This document shows positions 14,315-24,770 of a stretch of 64,000 nt of DNA, piece by piece. This DNA comes from Lutibacter profundi (GTDB lineage Bacteria; Bacteroidota; Bacteroidia; Flavobacteriales; Flavobacteriaceae). The stretch spans positions 960,001 to 1,024,000 of the forward strand of contig NZ_CP013355.1 in assembly GCF_001543325.1 (NCBI RefSeq), given 5' to 3'. Under the pieces are notes generated by a model. The model was not told the DNA's origin and did not search any database. It saw nothing but the letters and a program-made list of their open reading frames with translations. Within the stretch, counting starts at the first letter, position 1; the number at the start of each line of letters is the position of its first letter. A program made the position numbers and the translations under genes.

Positions 14315-17300
14315 ATGATAAAACAAGGACTTTACTTACCTGAATTTGAACATGAAAACTGTGGTGCGGGTTTTATATGTAACTTAAAAGGAGAAAAAAC
14401 AAATCAAATTATACATGATGCTTTAGAAATATTAGTGAAACTAGAACATCGTGGCGGTGTAAGTTCTGATGGAAAAACTGGAGATGGCGCCGGGCTTTTA
14501 ATTGATATTCCTCATGAATATTTTAATAGAGTTTGTGATTTTAAATTACCTGCAAGAAGAGAATATGCTGTTGGCATGACTTTTTTACCTAAAAATAAAA
14601 ATCAATATAACTATTGTATAGCTGTTTTTGAAAAAGAAATATTAAATCAAGGTCTTGAAATTTTAGGATGGAGAGATGTACCGGTAGATTCTTCTCAGCT
14701 TGGTGAAATTGCACTCGCTTCAGAACCCACAATAAATCAACTATTTGTTGGTAAAGGCACTATTAAAGATGAGCATATTTTTAAAGCAAAATTATATGCA
14801 GCTCGAAAAATTACAGAGCATACTATTGCCAATTCAAAAATGTCTGAAAGTTCATACTTTTATGTTTCAAGTTTTTCTCATACTACACTAATTTATAAGG
14901 GCATTATTATGCCTGAAGATATTGGCCCTTATTTTATTGATTTACAACAGCCCGATTTAGTAACTAGATTGGCATTAGTACATCAGCGTTTTTCAACAAA
15001 CACAATGCCTTCATGGGAATTGGCACAACCATTTAGAATCATGTGTCAAAATGGAGAGATAAACACCTTGAGAGGAAACGTTGGTAGAATGCGTGTGCGT
15101 GAAGAAATTATGCGCAGTGAAATATTTGGTAATCAAATTGAAAAATTATTTCCTATTATTTTACCTGGAAAATCTGATTCAGCCTCCATGGATATGGTGG
15201 TTGAATTACTTTCATTATCTGGTAGATCTTTACCTGAAGTAATGATGATGATGGTTCCTGAAGCCTGGGAAAAGCACTTAACAATGTCTGATGAGAGAAA
15301 GGCATTTTACGAGTACAATGCATGTATTATGGAACCTTGGGACGGTCCTGCTTCCATTCCTTTTACTGATGGGGATTATATTGGTGCTTTATTAGACAGA
15401 AACGGACTAAGACCTTCAAGATATACGGTTACAAAAAGTGGAAAACTAATTATGTCTTCAGAAATTGGCGTAGTTGATATAGCTCCTGAAGATGTTGAAA
15501 GACATGGTAGATTAGAACCCGGAAAAATGTTTCTGGTTGATATGAATGAAGGTAGAATTATTAATGATGAAGAAATAAAATCTAAAATTGTTTCAGAAAG
15601 ACCTTATAAAAAATGGTTGGATGCTACTCGGAAAAATTTAAGTGATTTACCTAATACCAATAAAGTTTGTCCTATAGAAAACACAGATCTTAAAACACGT
15701 TCTCGGTTGTTTAATTATACTACTGAAGATATTCAAGTAGTAATTACACCTATGGCACAAAATGGCAAAGAAGCGTTAGGTTCTATGGGAATTGATACTC
15801 CGCTTGCTGTTTTATCAGACAGACCTCAACTAATATCTAACTATTTTAAACAACTATTTGCGCAGGTTACCAATCCGCCTTTAGATGGAATTAGAGAAGA
15901 AATTGTGACCGATATTAGTTTAAATTTAGGAAAAGACAGAAATATCTTCAGTATTACGGAAAGACAATGTAGAAAACTTACTATTCAGAATCCAGTAATT
16001 TCAAATAATGATTTAGAAAAAATAAGACACATCTCACTAAATGATTTTAAATCTATTACTATTGAAATTCTTTATAAAAAAGATAGAGGATTGAATGGTT
16101 TAGAAGATGCTTTAGAAGCTATTATAAGTCAAGTATCCAAAGCTGTAGACAACAAAACAAATATTATTATTTTATCTGACAGAGGTGCTAATAAAGAATT
16201 TGCACCTATCCCCGCTTTATTGGCTTGTTCCTACGTAAACCATTCACTAAACAGATTGAGAAAACGTTCTTATTTTGATATTATTATTGAATCTGCAGAA
16301 CCTAGAGAGCCACATCAATTTGCTACTTTATTTGGTTATGGCGCCAGTGCAGTTAATCCATATATGGTAAATGAACTTATTAGAGTTCAAGTTAAAAAAG
16401 GATTTATTACAGGTATTGATGAGCAAAAAGCTGTAGATAATTTTAATAAAGCCATTGGGCAAGGTATTTTAAAAATTATGAATAAAATTGGAATCTCTAC
16501 TTTACACTCTTACAGAGGTTCTCAAATTTTTGAAATTGTTGGCTTCAATTCTAAATTTGTTGAAAAATACTTTCCATACACCACCTCAAGAATTGAAGGT
16601 ATTGGATTGTATGAAATTGAAAAAGAAATTTCTAAAAGATACAATTACGCCTACCCAAAAACACTCATTAAAAACAGATTAGGATTAAATATTGGTGGCC
16701 ATTACAGATGGAGACGTGGAGGGGAAAAACATTTATTTAATCCAACAACAGTAGCAAAATTACAACAAGCAGTACGCTTAAGCGATCAAAAAAGTTATGA
16801 TGCATACGCAAAAGCAGTAAATGATCAAGCTGAAAATTTAATGACCATTAGAGGTTTATTTGAATTTAATAACCTCGACCCAATTCCTATTGATGAAGTT
16901 GAACCTTGGACAGCTATTGTAAAACGATTTAAAACTGGTGCAATGTCTTATGGCTCTATTTCAAGAGAAGCTCACGAAAATTTGGCCATTGCTATGAACC
17001 GTATTGGCGGTAAAAGTAATTCAGGTGAAGGTGGTGAAGACAGAAGGCGTTTTCAAAAAGATGTAAATGGTGATAGTCGAAATTCAGCTATTAAACAAGT
17101 AGCTTCTGGTCGTTTTGGAGTCACTTCACATTATTTAACCAATGCCAAAGAAATTCAAATTAAAATGGCACAAGGTGCAAAACCTGGCGAAGGAGGTCAA
17201 TTACCTGGTGAAAAAGTATTACCTTGGATTGCAGAAACTAGAAATTCTACACCTTATGTTGGTTTAATTTCTCCTCCTCCACATCACGATATTTATTCTA

Positions 17301-18823
17301 TTGAAGATTTAGCACAATTAATTTTCGATTTAAAAAATGCGAATAGAGAAGCGCGCATTAATGTAAAACTAGTTTCAGAAGTTGGTGTTGGCACCATTGC
17401 TGCTGGTGTTGCAAAAGCAAAAGCGGATGTTGTTCTTATTGCTGGTTATGATGGTGGTACGGGTGCATCTCCATTAACTTCGTTAAAACATGCGGGGTTA
17501 CCTTGGGAACTTGGTTTGGCTGAAGCGCAACAAACATTGGTGATAAATAATTTAAGAAGTAGAATTGTTGTTGAATGTGACGGACAGCTAAAAACCGGAC
17601 GTGATGTTGCTATTGCAGCACTTTTAGGTGCTGAAGAATTTGGATTTGCAACAGCGCCTTTAGTAGCTTCAGGTTGTATTATGATGCGAAAATGTCATTT
17701 AAACACCTGTCCGGTTGGTATTGCAACCCAAGATAAAGAATTGCGTAAAAATTTCAAAGGAACACCCGAACACGTCATTAATTTCTTCTTTTATATTGCT
17801 GAAGAATTAAGAAGTATTATGGCTCAGTTAGGTTTCCGAACCATGGATGAAATGATTGGTCAAACTTCAAAAATAAATCCAAATAAAGCGATTACACATT
17901 ACAAAGCTAAAGGGTTAGATTTATCATCCATTTTACATGTACCTGAAGGCTATACTAAAATGCAATTAAAAAATACAGAAAAGCAAGATCACTTTTTAAA
18001 AGACGTTCTTGATTTTGAAATTCTAAAAGACTCACACAGAGCATTGTTTAGAAAAGAAAAAATGGTTTTAAACTATCCTATTTGTAATATGAATCGTTCA
18101 GTAGGCGCCATTATAAGTAATGAAATTTCAAAAGTTTATGGGCATTTGGGATTACCCGAAGATACATTAAGTATTCATTTTACAGGATCGGCTGGTCAAA
18201 GTTTTGGAGTATTTGGAGCACACGGTTTAACTTTTACCATTGAAGGAAATACAAACGATTATTTAGGAAAAGGATTATCCGGCGCTAAGATAATTGTTAA
18301 GAAACCCGCTAAAGCAGATTTTATTGCTGAAGAAAATATTATTGCGGGTAATGTTTGTTTATTTGGTGCTGTTAAAGGTGAAGCATATATAAATGGTATT
18401 GCAGGTGAACGTTTTGCGGTTCGTAACTCAGGAGCAACAGCTGTAGTTGAAGGTGTTGGAGATCACGGATGTGAATATATGACCGGTGGTAAAGTAGTGG
18501 TACTTGGTAAAACAGGACGGAATTTTGCGGCTGGTATGAGCGGAGGAATTGCTTATATCTACGATCCTAAAAATAAATTCACAAACGGATTATGTAATAC
18601 TCAATCCATAGAATTTGAAACTATTGAAGTTGAAGATGCCAAAGATTTAAAAGCATTGATAACAAAACATGTTCTTTACACAAATAGTAACAGAGGTAAA
18701 GAATTATTAAAAAATTGGGAAACTAGTTTAAACAACTTTGTGAAAGTGATGCCTATTGAGTTTAAACGTGCTTTAAAACGTTTAGAAACTGAAGAACCAA
18801 TAACCGAAGAATTAACAGCATAA
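14315..18823 (+). CDS. gltB: Glutamate synthase large subunit
   Basis: A protein of about 1502 residues that makes glutamate from glutamine and 2-oxoglutarate. The N-terminal glutaminase domain starts, after a 15-residue propeptide, at the catalytic Cys16 in HENCGAGF. Family motifs such as [16 protein letters not shown] follow, then the FMN-binding synthase domain with [12 protein letters not shown] and [12 protein letters not shown]. The 3Fe-4S cluster is expected from the cysteines in [15 protein letters not shown]. The C-terminal GXGXG beta-helix domain is complete. The frame is open to a GTG at 14273, but the ATG at 14315 fits the promoter and propeptide length. gltD follows 4 bases later. 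Confidence 0.96.
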   Translation: MIKQGLYLPEFEHENCGAGFICNLKGEKTNQIIHDALEILVKLEHRGGVSSDGKTGDGAGLLIDIPHEYFNRVCDFKLPARREYAVGMTFLPKNKNQYNYCIAVFEKEILNQGLEILGWRDVPVDSSQLGEIALASEPTINQLFVGKGTIKDEHIFKAKLYAARKITEHTIANSKMSESSYFYVSSFSHTTLIYKGIIMPEDIGPYFIDLQQPDLVTRLALVHQRFSTNTMPSWELAQPFRIMCQNGEINTLRGNVGRMRVREEIMRSEIFGNQIEKLFPIILPGKSDSASMDMVVELLSLSGRSLPEVMMMMVPEAWEKHLTMSDERKAFYEYNACIMEPWDGPASIPFTDGDYIGALLDRNGLRPSRYTVTKSGKLIMSSEIGVVDIAPEDVERHGRLEPGKMFLVDMNEGRIINDEEIKSKIVSERPYKKWLDATRKNLSDLPNTNKVCPIENTDLKTRSRLFNYTTEDIQVVITPMAQNGKEALGSMGIDTPLAVLSDRPQLISNYFKQLFAQVTNPPLDGIREEIVTDISLNLGKDRNIFSITERQCRKLTIQNPVISNNDLEKIRHISLNDFKSITIEILYKKDRGLNGLEDALEAIISQVSKAVDNKTNIIILSDRGANKEFAPIPALLACSYVNHSLNRLRKRSYFDIIIESAEPREPHQFATLFGYGASAVNPYMVNELIRVQVKKGFITGIDEQKAVDNFNKAIGQGILKIMNKIGISTLHSYRGSQIFEIVGFNSKFVEKYFPYTTSRIEGIGLYEIEKEISKRYNYAYPKTLIKNRLGLNIGGHYRWRRGGEKHLFNPTTVAKLQQAVRLSDQKSYDAYAKAVNDQAENLMTIRGLFEFNNLDPIPIDEVEPWTAIVKRFKTGAMSYGSISREAHENLAIAMNRIGGKSNSGEGGEDRRRFQKDVNGDSRNSAIKQVASGRFGVTSHYLTNAKEIQIKMAQGAKPGEGGQLPGEKVLPWIAETRNSTPYVGLISPPPHHDIYSIEDLAQLIFDLKNANREARINVKLVSEVGVGTIAAGVAKAKADVVLIAGYDGGTGASPLTSLKHAGLPWELGLAEAQQTLVINNLRSRIVVECDGQLKTGRDVAIAALLGAEEFGFATAPLVASGCIMMRKCHLNTCPVGIATQDKELRKNFKGTPEHVINFFFYIAEELRSIMAQLGFRTMDEMIGQTSKINPNKAITHYKAKGLDLSSILHVPEGYTKMQLKNTEKQDHFLKDVLDFEILKDSHRALFRKEKMVLNYPICNMNRSVGAIISNEISKVYGHLGLPEDTLSIHFTGSAGQSFGVFGAHGLTFTIEGNTNDYLGKGLSGAKIIVKKPAKADFIAEENIIAGNVCLFGAVKGEAYINGIAGERFAVRNSGATAVVEGVGDHGCEYMTGGKVVVLGKTGRNFAAGMSGGIAYIYDPKNKFTNGLCNTQSIEFETIEVEDAKDLKALITKHVLYTNSNRGKELLKNWETSLNNFVKVMPIEFKRALKRLETEEPITEELTA

Positions 18824-18827
18824 TAGT

Positions 18828-20282
18828 ATGGGAAAAATAACAGGTTTTAAAGAATTCAAAAGAAAAGACGAAACGTATAAAGCAGTTAAAGAACGTGTAA
18901 GTAATTACAATGAATTTACTGTACCATTAAGCAAAACTGAAATCACAAAACAAGGCTCTCGCTGTATGGATTGTGGAATTCCATTTTGCCATAGCGCATG
19001 TCCACTTGGTAATTTAATTCCCGATTTTAATGATATGGTTCATAGGGATGAATGGAAAAAAGCTTCTTGGATTTTACATACCACAAATAATTTTCCTGAG
19101 TTTACAGGAAGATTATGTCCAGCACCTTGTGAAAAAGCTTGTGTATTAGGAATTATTGATAACCCTATCTCTATTGAAAATATTGAAAAAAATATTGTTG
19201 AAAGGGCTTTTGCTGAAGGCTGGATAAAACCTCAACTTCCAAGTAATAGAACAGCTAAAACCATAGCAATAGTTGGTTCTGGGCCTGCAGGGTTAGCTGC
19301 AGCACAACAATTAAACAGAGCAGGACACACCGTTACTGTTTTTGAACGCGATGATGCTGTTGGAGGCTTATTACGATACGGAATTCCAAATTTTAAACTA
19401 GAAAAAGGAATTATTGACAGACGAATTGCAATTCTAGAAGCTGAAGGAATAACTTTTAAAACCAATGTAAATGTTGGTGTAAATTATTCAGTAGAAAAAT
19501 TAAAAGAATTTGATGCTGTTGTGTTGTGTGGTGGCGCAACCCAACGTAGAAGTTTACCTACTACAGGTGTTGAGGCAAAAGGTGTTGTTCAAGCAATGGA
19601 TTTCTTAACACAAGCTACAAAAGTTGTTTTAGGCAAAAAAATTGAAAATCAAATTCTTGCAACCAATAAAAATGTAATTGTAATAGGTGGTGGTGATACA
19701 GGTTCCGATTGTGTTGGAACTTCAAACCGACAAGGAGCTAAATCTGTTACTAATTTTGAAATTATGCCAAAACCACCAGGTAATAGAAGCCCAAGTACCC
19801 CTTGGCCATTTTGGCCATTACAATTAAAAACTTCCTCTTCACACAAAGAAGGTTGCGATAGAAATTGGTTGATAAATACTAAAGAGTTTATTAGCAACGA
19901 AAAAGGTGAATTAACAGCTTTAAAAACCATAGAAGTTAAATGGAAAATAATTCCAGGCCAACGACCTGAATTAATAGAAATTGAAGGTTCTGAAAAAACG
20001 TGGCCTTGCGATTTAGCATTACTTGCATTGGGATTCACTGGACCAGAAACTACTTTAAGCGAACAATTAGGCATAAAAACCGATGCAAGAAGCAATTATA
20101 AAGCTACTAATTATCAAACAAATATTCCTCATATTTTTACAGCTGGCGATATGCGAAGAGGACAAAGTTTAATTGTTTGGGCAATTTCTGAAGGTAGAGA
20201 AGCCGCTAAAAAGGTAGATGAATATTTGATGGGCTATAGCAACTTACCTAGCAAAGGTGATGGAGATTTACCACCTATATAA
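18828..20282 (+). CDS. gltD: Glutamate synthase small subunit
   Basis: A 484-residue NADPH-oxidising partner of GltB. It binds two 4Fe-4S clusters through the N-terminal cysteines in SRCMDCGIPFCHSACPLG and CPAPCEKAC. FAD binds at the Rossmann motif GSGPAGLAAAQQL (about residue 150) and NADPH at GGGDTGSDC (about residue 285). Near the C-terminus FTAGDMRRGQSLIVWAI closes the FAD site. Length agrees with bacterial GltD. It is co-transcribed with gltB four bases upstream. The stop codon is followed almost at once by an 11-unit TAT repeat, and the convergent aroC ends 45 bases away. Confidence 0.96.
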   Translation: MGKITGFKEFKRKDETYKAVKERVSNYNEFTVPLSKTEITKQGSRCMDCGIPFCHSACPLGNLIPDFNDMVHRDEWKKASWILHTTNNFPEFTGRLCPAPCEKACVLGIIDNPISIENIEKNIVERAFAEGWIKPQLPSNRTAKTIAIVGSGPAGLAAAQQLNRAGHTVTVFERDDAVGGLLRYGIPNFKLEKGIIDRRIAILEAEGITFKTNVNVGVNYSVEKLKEFDAVVLCGGATQRRSLPTTGVEAKGVVQAMDFLTQATKVVLGKKIENQILATNKNVIVIGGGDTGSDCVGTSNRQGAKSVTNFEIMPKPPGNRSPSTPWPFWPLQLKTSSSHKEGCDRNWLINTKEFISNEKGELTALKTIEVKWKIIPGQRPELIEIEGSEKTWPCDLALLALGFTGPETTLSEQLGIKTDARSNYKATNYQTNIPHIFTAGDMRRGQSLIVWAISEGREAAKKVDEYLMGYSNLPSKGDGDLPPI

Positions 20283-20283
20283 C

Positions 20284-20317
<34 letters not shown>

Positions 20318-20327
20318 AACTTTTCTT

Positions 20328-21377
20328 TTATTTATTAAGTAACATAAAATCTGTTAGTACCATTGCTGCTAATGCTTCTACAATTGGCACTGCTCTTGGA
20401 ACCACACAGGGGTCGTGACGACCTTTCCCTTTCATTTGAACTATATTACTTTCTTTATCAATAGTTTGTTGCGACTGCATAATAGTTGCCACAGGTTTAA
20501 AAGCAACCCTAAAATAAATATCCATTCCATTACTTATTCCACCTTGAATTCCTCCCGAAAGGTTTGTTTTGGTACTTCCATCAGTATTAAAAATATCATT
20601 GTGCTCACTTCCCTTCATTTTAGCTCCACAAAATCCACTTCCATATTCAAAACCTTTTACAGCGTTAATAGAAAGCATTGCTTTTCCTAATTGGGCGTGT
20701 AGCTTATCAAAAATAGGTTCACCTAAACCAACAGGAACATTTTGAATAACACAAGTAACTGTACCTCCAATGGTATCTCCTTGTTTTTTAATTTCCTCAA
20801 TACGAGCAATCATTTTTTTAGCAGTAATTTCATCTGGACAACGAACAATATTACTTTCTATTTTAGAAAAATCAACATCTTGATACGGTTTTTCCATAAA
20901 AATATCTCCTACTGAAGAAGTAAATGCATTAATTTTTATATCAGAAATTACTTGCTTTGCTACAGCTCCTCCAACAACCCAATTCGCTGTTTCACGAGCA
21001 GAAGTTCTACCACCACCACGGTAGTCTCTATGACCATACTTTTTATCGTACGTATAATCGGCGTGCGAAGGCCTGTATGAATCTTTTATATGTGAATAGT
21101 CATTAGAGCGTTGGTGCACATTTTTAATCATAAAACCAATGGACGCCCCAGTAGTTTTCCCTTCAAAAATTCCTGATAGAAATTGCACTGTATCTGGTTC
21201 TTTTCGTTGTGTAACAATTTTAGATTGCCCAGGTTTCCTCCTATTCAATTCAGTTTGAATCATATTTAAATCTAACGCTACTCCTGCCGGACAACCATCA
21301 ATAACTCCTCCAATAGCCTCACCATGTGACTCTCCAAAAGTTGTTAATCTAAATAAATTACCAAAAGAATTACTCAT
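20328..21377 (-). CDS. aroC: Chorismate synthase
   Basis: A 349-residue flavoenzyme that converts 5-enolpyruvylshikimate-3-phosphate to chorismate, the last common step to aromatic amino acids. Signatures visible are [14 protein letters not shown] at the N-terminus, the RRKPGQS block, [12 protein letters not shown] in the middle, and [16 protein letters not shown] near the end, all conserved in the family. Length is normal. The minus-strand TAnnTTTG element at 21404-21411 lies 26 bases before the ATG. It is a stand-alone gene, convergent with gltD. Confidence 0.97.
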   Translation of the reverse strand: MSNSFGNLFRLTTFGESHGEAIGGVIDGCPAGVALDLNMIQTELNRRKPGQSKIVTQRKEPDTVQFLSGIFEGKTTGASIGFMIKNVHQRSNDYSHIKDSYRPSHADYTYDKKYGHRDYRGGGRTSARETANWVVGGAVAKQVISDIKINAFTSSVGDIFMEKPYQDVDFSKIESNIVRCPDEITAKKMIARIEEIKKQGDTIGGTVTCVIQNVPVGLGEPIFDKLHAQLGKAMLSINAVKGFEYGSGFCGAKMKGSEHNDIFNTDGSTKTNLSGGIQGGISNGMDIYFRVAFKPVATIMQSQQTIDKESNIVQMKGKGRHDPCVVPRAVPIVEALAAMVLTDFMLLNK

Positions 21378-21403
21378 TGTATTTTGTTGTAAATTTTAAA
21401 AAA

Positions 21404-21411
21404 CAAAGTTA
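21404..21411 (-). promoter_or_regulatory. -7 element of the aroC promoter
   Basis: TAACTTTG on the minus strand matches TAnnTTTG, 26 bases upstream of the aroC ATG at 21377. Confidence 0.45.
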
Positions 21412-21453
21412 AAATATTTTGAGGAATAGCATAACATTACTTACTCTATTGTT

Positions 21454-21461
21454 TATTTTTG
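21454..21461 (+). promoter_or_regulatory. -7 element of the acylphosphatase promoter
   Basis: TATTTTTG matches TAnnTTTG and ends 9 bases before the ATG at 21471, implying a 5' leader of only a few bases. Confidence 0.4.
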
Positions 21462-21470
21462 TCTATAATT

Positions 21471-21746
21471 ATGGAAAAAGTATTATATAAAATTGTTGTT
21501 AAAGGAAAAGTTCAAGGAGTTTGGTTTCGAAAATATACCTTTAACGAAGCTACAAGATTAGGGATAAAGGGTTTTGTTAAAAATGAAATAAATAACACCG
21601 TTTATATTGAGGCTGAAGGTACTTTAACTACACTAAACGAGTTTGTAAAATGGTTACATAAAGGATCTCCACTTTCAAAAGTTTCCTTAGTAACTTTTGA
21701 AATGGATAAACTAAAATATTATAAAAATTTTGAAATTTACTCTTAA
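21471..21746 (+). CDS. Acylphosphatase
   Basis: A 91-residue cytosolic enzyme that hydrolyses the carboxyl-phosphate bond of acyl phosphates. The signature KGKVQGVWFRKYT holds the catalytic arginine, and the second signature GIKGFVKN holds the catalytic asparagine. Length is typical of the family. The frame extends four codons upstream to a TTG, but the ATG at 21471 is preferred because the -7 promoter element (21454-21461) would overlap the longer version. Its stop overlaps the stop of the convergent TauE gene by four bases. Confidence 0.92.
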   Translation: MEKVLYKIVVKGKVQGVWFRKYTFNEATRLGIKGFVKNEINNTVYIEAEGTLTTLNEFVKWLHKGSPLSKVSLVTFEMDKLKYYKNFEIYS

Positions 21747-22495
21747 AAAAACCATAGTTTTATTGCCATAATAATAACCATTACAATTAAAAATTTCCGA
21801 ACCAAACCGTCACCTTTATTAACTGACCACCTGCTTGCAAACCAGCCTCCAACAGCATTACCAATAGCTAATATCAGTCCTATCTCCCAATTTATTTTAT
21901 CATTATATGCAAATATTGCAACTGATGAAAAAGTATAAATTAACACAACTATTACTTTAACTGCATTACTTTTTACTAATGATAAGTTGTTTACTGACGA
22001 TAAAATTAATAATATTATAAACCCTACTCCAGCTTGAATAAATCCTCCATAAATACCTACAAAAAAGAAAAGTATAACACTTATCCATAAATATTTTTTA
22101 GATGTTCTTTCAAGTGTATTAAAAAGTGTTGTTTTAGGTTTAAAAACCATATAAAACACTATTACAACCATAATAATTGCAAGTATTTTATTAAAAGTTT
22201 CTCCTTTTATATCAACAGCTATTTGAGCACCAATTAATGAACCAATTAAAGCCGAAATACCCACATAAATACTAAAAGGGAATGTAATTACACCTTTACT
22301 TTTAAAACCTGCTGTAGTAAAAATATTTTGAAATAAAATAGCAATTCTATTCGTTCCATTTGCAATATTTGGCGGTAATCCTAAAAAAATAAGAATTGGT
22401 AAAGTTAATAAAGAACCTCCTCCAGCTAGCGTATTAATGACTCCCGCTATTAAACCAATAAAAATTAAACCTATAATTTCTAAAACTGAATCCAT
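21743..22495 (-). CDS. TauE/SafE family permease (second copy)
   Basis: A 250-residue membrane protein with about seven or eight hydrophobic helices. The first TauE half is marked by GVINTLAGGGSLLTLPIL near residue 20, and the second half by GIYGGFIQAGVGFIILLIL near residue 145. Family members transport small anions, often sulfur compounds, but the substrate here is unknown. It is quite different in sequence from the TauE gene at 13322-14140, so it is not a recent duplicate. A TACATTTG promoter element lies at 22512-22519. It stands alone, converging on the acylphosphatase gene. Confidence 0.85.
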   Translation of the reverse strand: MDSVLEIIGLIFIGLIAGVINTLAGGGSLLTLPILIFLGLPPNIANGTNRIAILFQNIFTTAGFKSKGVITFPFSIYVGISALIGSLIGAQIAVDIKGETFNKILAIIMVVIVFYMVFKPKTTLFNTLERTSKKYLWISVILFFFVGIYGGFIQAGVGFIILLILSSVNNLSLVKSNAVKVIVVLIYTFSSVAIFAYNDKINWEIGLILAIGNAVGGWFASRWSVNKGDGLVRKFLIVMVIIMAIKLWFF

Positions 22496-22511
22496 ACGAA
22501 AAATTGAAATT

Positions 22512-22519
22512 CAAATGTA
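22512..22519 (-). promoter_or_regulatory. -7 element of the second TauE promoter
   Basis: TACATTTG on the minus strand matches TAnnTTTG, 16 bases upstream of the ATG at 22495. Confidence 0.4.
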
Positions 22520-22562
22520 CTTTAAAATTTATTAAAATTATTCATAAAAAAAGAGGAAAAAG

Positions 22563-22594
22563 TTTGAGCAAAACAAAAAAGGGTTTTATATTTG
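22563..22594 (+). promoter_or_regulatory. Consensus promoter of tRNA-Ser
   Basis: TTTG (22563-22566), a 20-base spacer and TATATTTG (22587-22594) match both the -33 and -7 elements of Bacteroidota promoters. The tRNA begins 11 bases after the -7 element. Confidence 0.7.
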
Positions 22595-22605
22595 CCCACG
22601 CTATT

Positions 22606-22690
22606 GGAGAAATGGCAGAGTGGTCGAATGCACTGGTCTTGAAAACCAGCGAGGGTCACACCTCCGGGGGTTCGAATCCCTCTTTCTCCG
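22606..22690 (+). tRNA. tRNA-Ser (anticodon TGA)
   Basis: An 85-base type II tRNA. The acceptor stem is GGAGAAA (22606-22612) with TTTCTCC (22683-22689) and discriminator G. The anticodon arm is CTGGT-CTTGAAA-ACCAG, giving anticodon TGA. A long variable arm, as expected for serine, and the T arm with GGTTCGAATCC follow. CCA is not encoded. A good promoter precedes it and a terminator follows. Confidence 0.97.
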
Positions 22691-22694
22691 CTGA

Positions 22695-22724
22695 AAGCCT
22701 TGCATTTTATGCGAGGCTTTTTTA
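22695..22724 (+). terminator. Terminator of tRNA-Ser
   Basis: AAGCCT-T-GCAT-TTT-ATGC-G-AGGCTT forms a near-perfect stem followed by a T run. Confidence 0.8.
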
Positions 22725-22779
22725 TTATATGCAAAAAAATAAGATTATTAAGTAACTTCGTTGCTGTAAATATTAACTT

Positions 22780-23583
22780 GTGGAACAAAACAATAGAAAT
22801 TCAATTAACTTAAATAAATACATTAGCAGTACTGGAATATGCTCGCGCAGAGAAGCTGAAAAACTAATTATTGAGGGGCGCGTTACTATTAATGGTAAAG
22901 CTACCCAATTAGGCAATCGTGTTTTTGATGGTGATTTAGTAAAAGTTGATGGTAAACCTTTGAAACAACGACCTAAAACTTTATATATTGCTTTTAATAA
23001 ACCTATTGGAATTGTTTGTACTACTGATACTAAAGAAAAAAACAACATTATAAAATACATCAATCACCCCGAGCGACTTTTTCCTATTGGGAGATTAGAT
23101 AAACCTTCAGAAGGATTAATTTTTTTAACGAATGATGGTGATATTGTAAACAAAATTCTTAGAGCAGGAAACAATCATCAAAAAGAATATATTGTAACTG
23201 TTAATCAGAAAATTACATCTGAATTTATTCAAAAAATGAGTGCCGGAATTCCAATTTTAGGAACAGTTACCAAGAAGTGTACAGTTGAAAAATTATCTGA
23301 TTATACTTTTAAAATTGTGCTAACACAAGGTTTAAACAGGCAAATTAGAAGAATGTGTGAGTATTTAGAGTATGAAGTTAAAAAACTAAAACGTACTCGA
23401 ATTATGAATGTTAATTTAGGCAATTTAGAAATTGGACAATGGCGAGAATTAACTTCGGAAGAGATGCAACAAATTAATAAAATGATTTTAAATTCATCCA
23501 AAACGGAAGATGCTTCTAAAGATCAAAATAAAATTAAAAGAAAAGCTTCTTTTTCAAAAAGAAAAAACCATAAAAGACGTTAA
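22780..23583 (+). CDS. rluF: 23S rRNA pseudouridine synthase RluF
   Basis: A 267-residue RsuA-family pseudouridine synthase, most like RluF, which modifies U2604 of 23S rRNA. An S4 RNA-binding domain occupies residues 10-60 ([19 protein letters not shown]). The catalytic aspartate is in [18 protein letters not shown], and the following [13 protein letters not shown] is characteristic of RluF. The [11 protein letters not shown] motif closes the active site. The C-terminal 35 residues are a lysine/arginine-rich tail, probably disordered and RNA-binding, as in many flavobacterial members. The start is a GTG; there is no in-frame ATG near it. Choice between RluF and RluB rests on the motif wording. 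Confidence 0.88.
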   Translation: MEQNNRNSINLNKYISSTGICSRREAEKLIIEGRVTINGKATQLGNRVFDGDLVKVDGKPLKQRPKTLYIAFNKPIGIVCTTDTKEKNNIIKYINHPERLFPIGRLDKPSEGLIFLTNDGDIVNKILRAGNNHQKEYIVTVNQKITSEFIQKMSAGIPILGTVTKKCTVEKLSDYTFKIVLTQGLNRQIRRMCEYLEYEVKKLKRTRIMNVNLGNLEIGQWRELTSEEMQQINKMILNSSKTEDASKDQNKIKRKASFSKRKNHKRR

Positions 23584-23622
23584 CCTTTCTCATTAATTAT
23601 TTTTCAAACAAATCCTATTCAG

Positions 23623-23630
23623 TATCTTTG
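23623..23630 (+). promoter_or_regulatory. -7 element of tgt with near-leaderless start
   Basis: TATCTTTG matches TAnnTTTG exactly. It ends six bases before the ATG at 23637, so the predicted transcript starts at or next to the start codon. Confidence 0.5.
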
Positions 23631-23636
23631 CCAACT

Positions 23637-24767
23637 ATGCAATTTGAACTAAAAAAAACAGATGCTCAAAGCAAAGCAAGAGCTGGAATTATAACAACCG
23701 ATCACGGTACCATTGAAACACCTATTTTTATGCCTGTTGGTACAGTTGGTACCGTAAAAGGCATACATCAAACAGAACTAAAAGATGAAATTAATCCTGA
23801 TGTTATTTTAGGCAACACATATCATCTTTATCTTCGACCAAAAACAAAAATTTTAGAACAAGCCGGTGGCTTGCACAAATTTATGAATTGGGATCGGAAT
23901 ATTTTAACTGATAGCGGTGGATATCAGGTGTATTCTCTTTCTGGAAGAAGAAAAATTAAAGAAGAAGGTGTGAAATTCAAAAGTCATATTGATGGTTCTT
24001 ACCATACTTTCACACCTGAAAACGTGATGGAAATTCAACGTATAATAGGAGCCGATATAATTATGGCTTTTGATGAGTGTACACCATACCCTTGTGATTA
24101 TAGTTATGCTAAACGATCTATGCACATGACACACCGTTGGTTAAAGCGCTGTATTACTCATTTAGAGAAAACACCTTTAAAATACGATTATAATCAAGCT
24201 TTTTTTCCAATAGTACAAGGTAGCACCTATAAAGATTTAAGAAAAAAATCTGCAGAATTTATTGCCTCAGTTGGTGCTGAAGGTAATGCAATTGGGGGGC
24301 TCTCTGTTGGTGAGCCTGCAGAAGAAATGTACGAAATGACTGAAATTGTTACCGCTATTCTTCCAGAAGATAAACCGAGATACTTAATGGGAGTTGGTAC
24401 ACCTATTAATATTTTAGAAAATATTGCGTTGGGTATAGATATGTTTGATTGTGTAATGCCAACACGAAATGCCCGTAATGGAATGTTATTTACAGCACAT
24501 GGAACCATCAATATAAAAAATAAGAAATGGGAAAATGATTTTTCAGCTATTGACGAAATGGGAATAACTTTTGTTGATACAATGTACTCTAAAGCATATT
24601 TACGTCATTTATTTGCTTCAAAAGAATTATTAGGAAAACAAATAGCTTCTATTCATAACTTGGGGTTTTATTTGTGGTTGGTTCGTGAAGCCAGAAAGCA
24701 TATATTAGCAGGAGATTTTACTGAATGGAAAAATGGTATGGTAAAACAACTAGATAAAAGATTGTAA
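23637..24767 (+). CDS. tgt: tRNA-guanine transglycosylase
   Basis: A 376-residue TIM-barrel enzyme that swaps guanine-34 for preQ1 in GUN-anticodon tRNAs during queuosine synthesis. The active site is visible: D92 in TDSGGYQVYSL, D146 in AFDECTPYP, the substrate loop GNAIGGLSVGE and the nucleophile D271 in MFDCVMPTR. The C-terminal zinc site of most bacterial enzymes (CxCxxC plus His) lacks its three cysteines: the aligned stretch GITFVDTMYSKAYLRHL has Gly, Thr and Asp, and only H340 remains. A frame extension to TTG at 23628 overlaps the promoter and is rejected. The downstream permease begins 3 bases after the stop. Confidence 0.94.
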   Translation: MQFELKKTDAQSKARAGIITTDHGTIETPIFMPVGTVGTVKGIHQTELKDEINPDVILGNTYHLYLRPKTKILEQAGGLHKFMNWDRNILTDSGGYQVYSLSGRRKIKEEGVKFKSHIDGSYHTFTPENVMEIQRIIGADIIMAFDECTPYPCDYSYAKRSMHMTHRWLKRCITHLEKTPLKYDYNQAFFPIVQGSTYKDLRKKSAEFIASVGAEGNAIGGLSVGEPAEEMYEMTEIVTAILPEDKPRYLMGVGTPINILENIALGIDMFDCVMPTRNARNGMLFTAHGTINIKNKKWENDFSAIDEMGITFVDTMYSKAYLRHLFASKELLGKQIASIHNLGFYLWLVREARKHILAGDFTEWKNGMVKQLDKRL

Positions 24768-24770
24768 TCA

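Noticed and set aside
22504-22788. Open frames on both strands through tRNA-Ser
   Set aside because: They cover the tRNA and its terminator and have no protein-family features.
23628-23636. TTG start for tgt
   Set aside because: The TTG is part of the TATCTTTG promoter element; the ATG at 23637 fits the family N-terminus.
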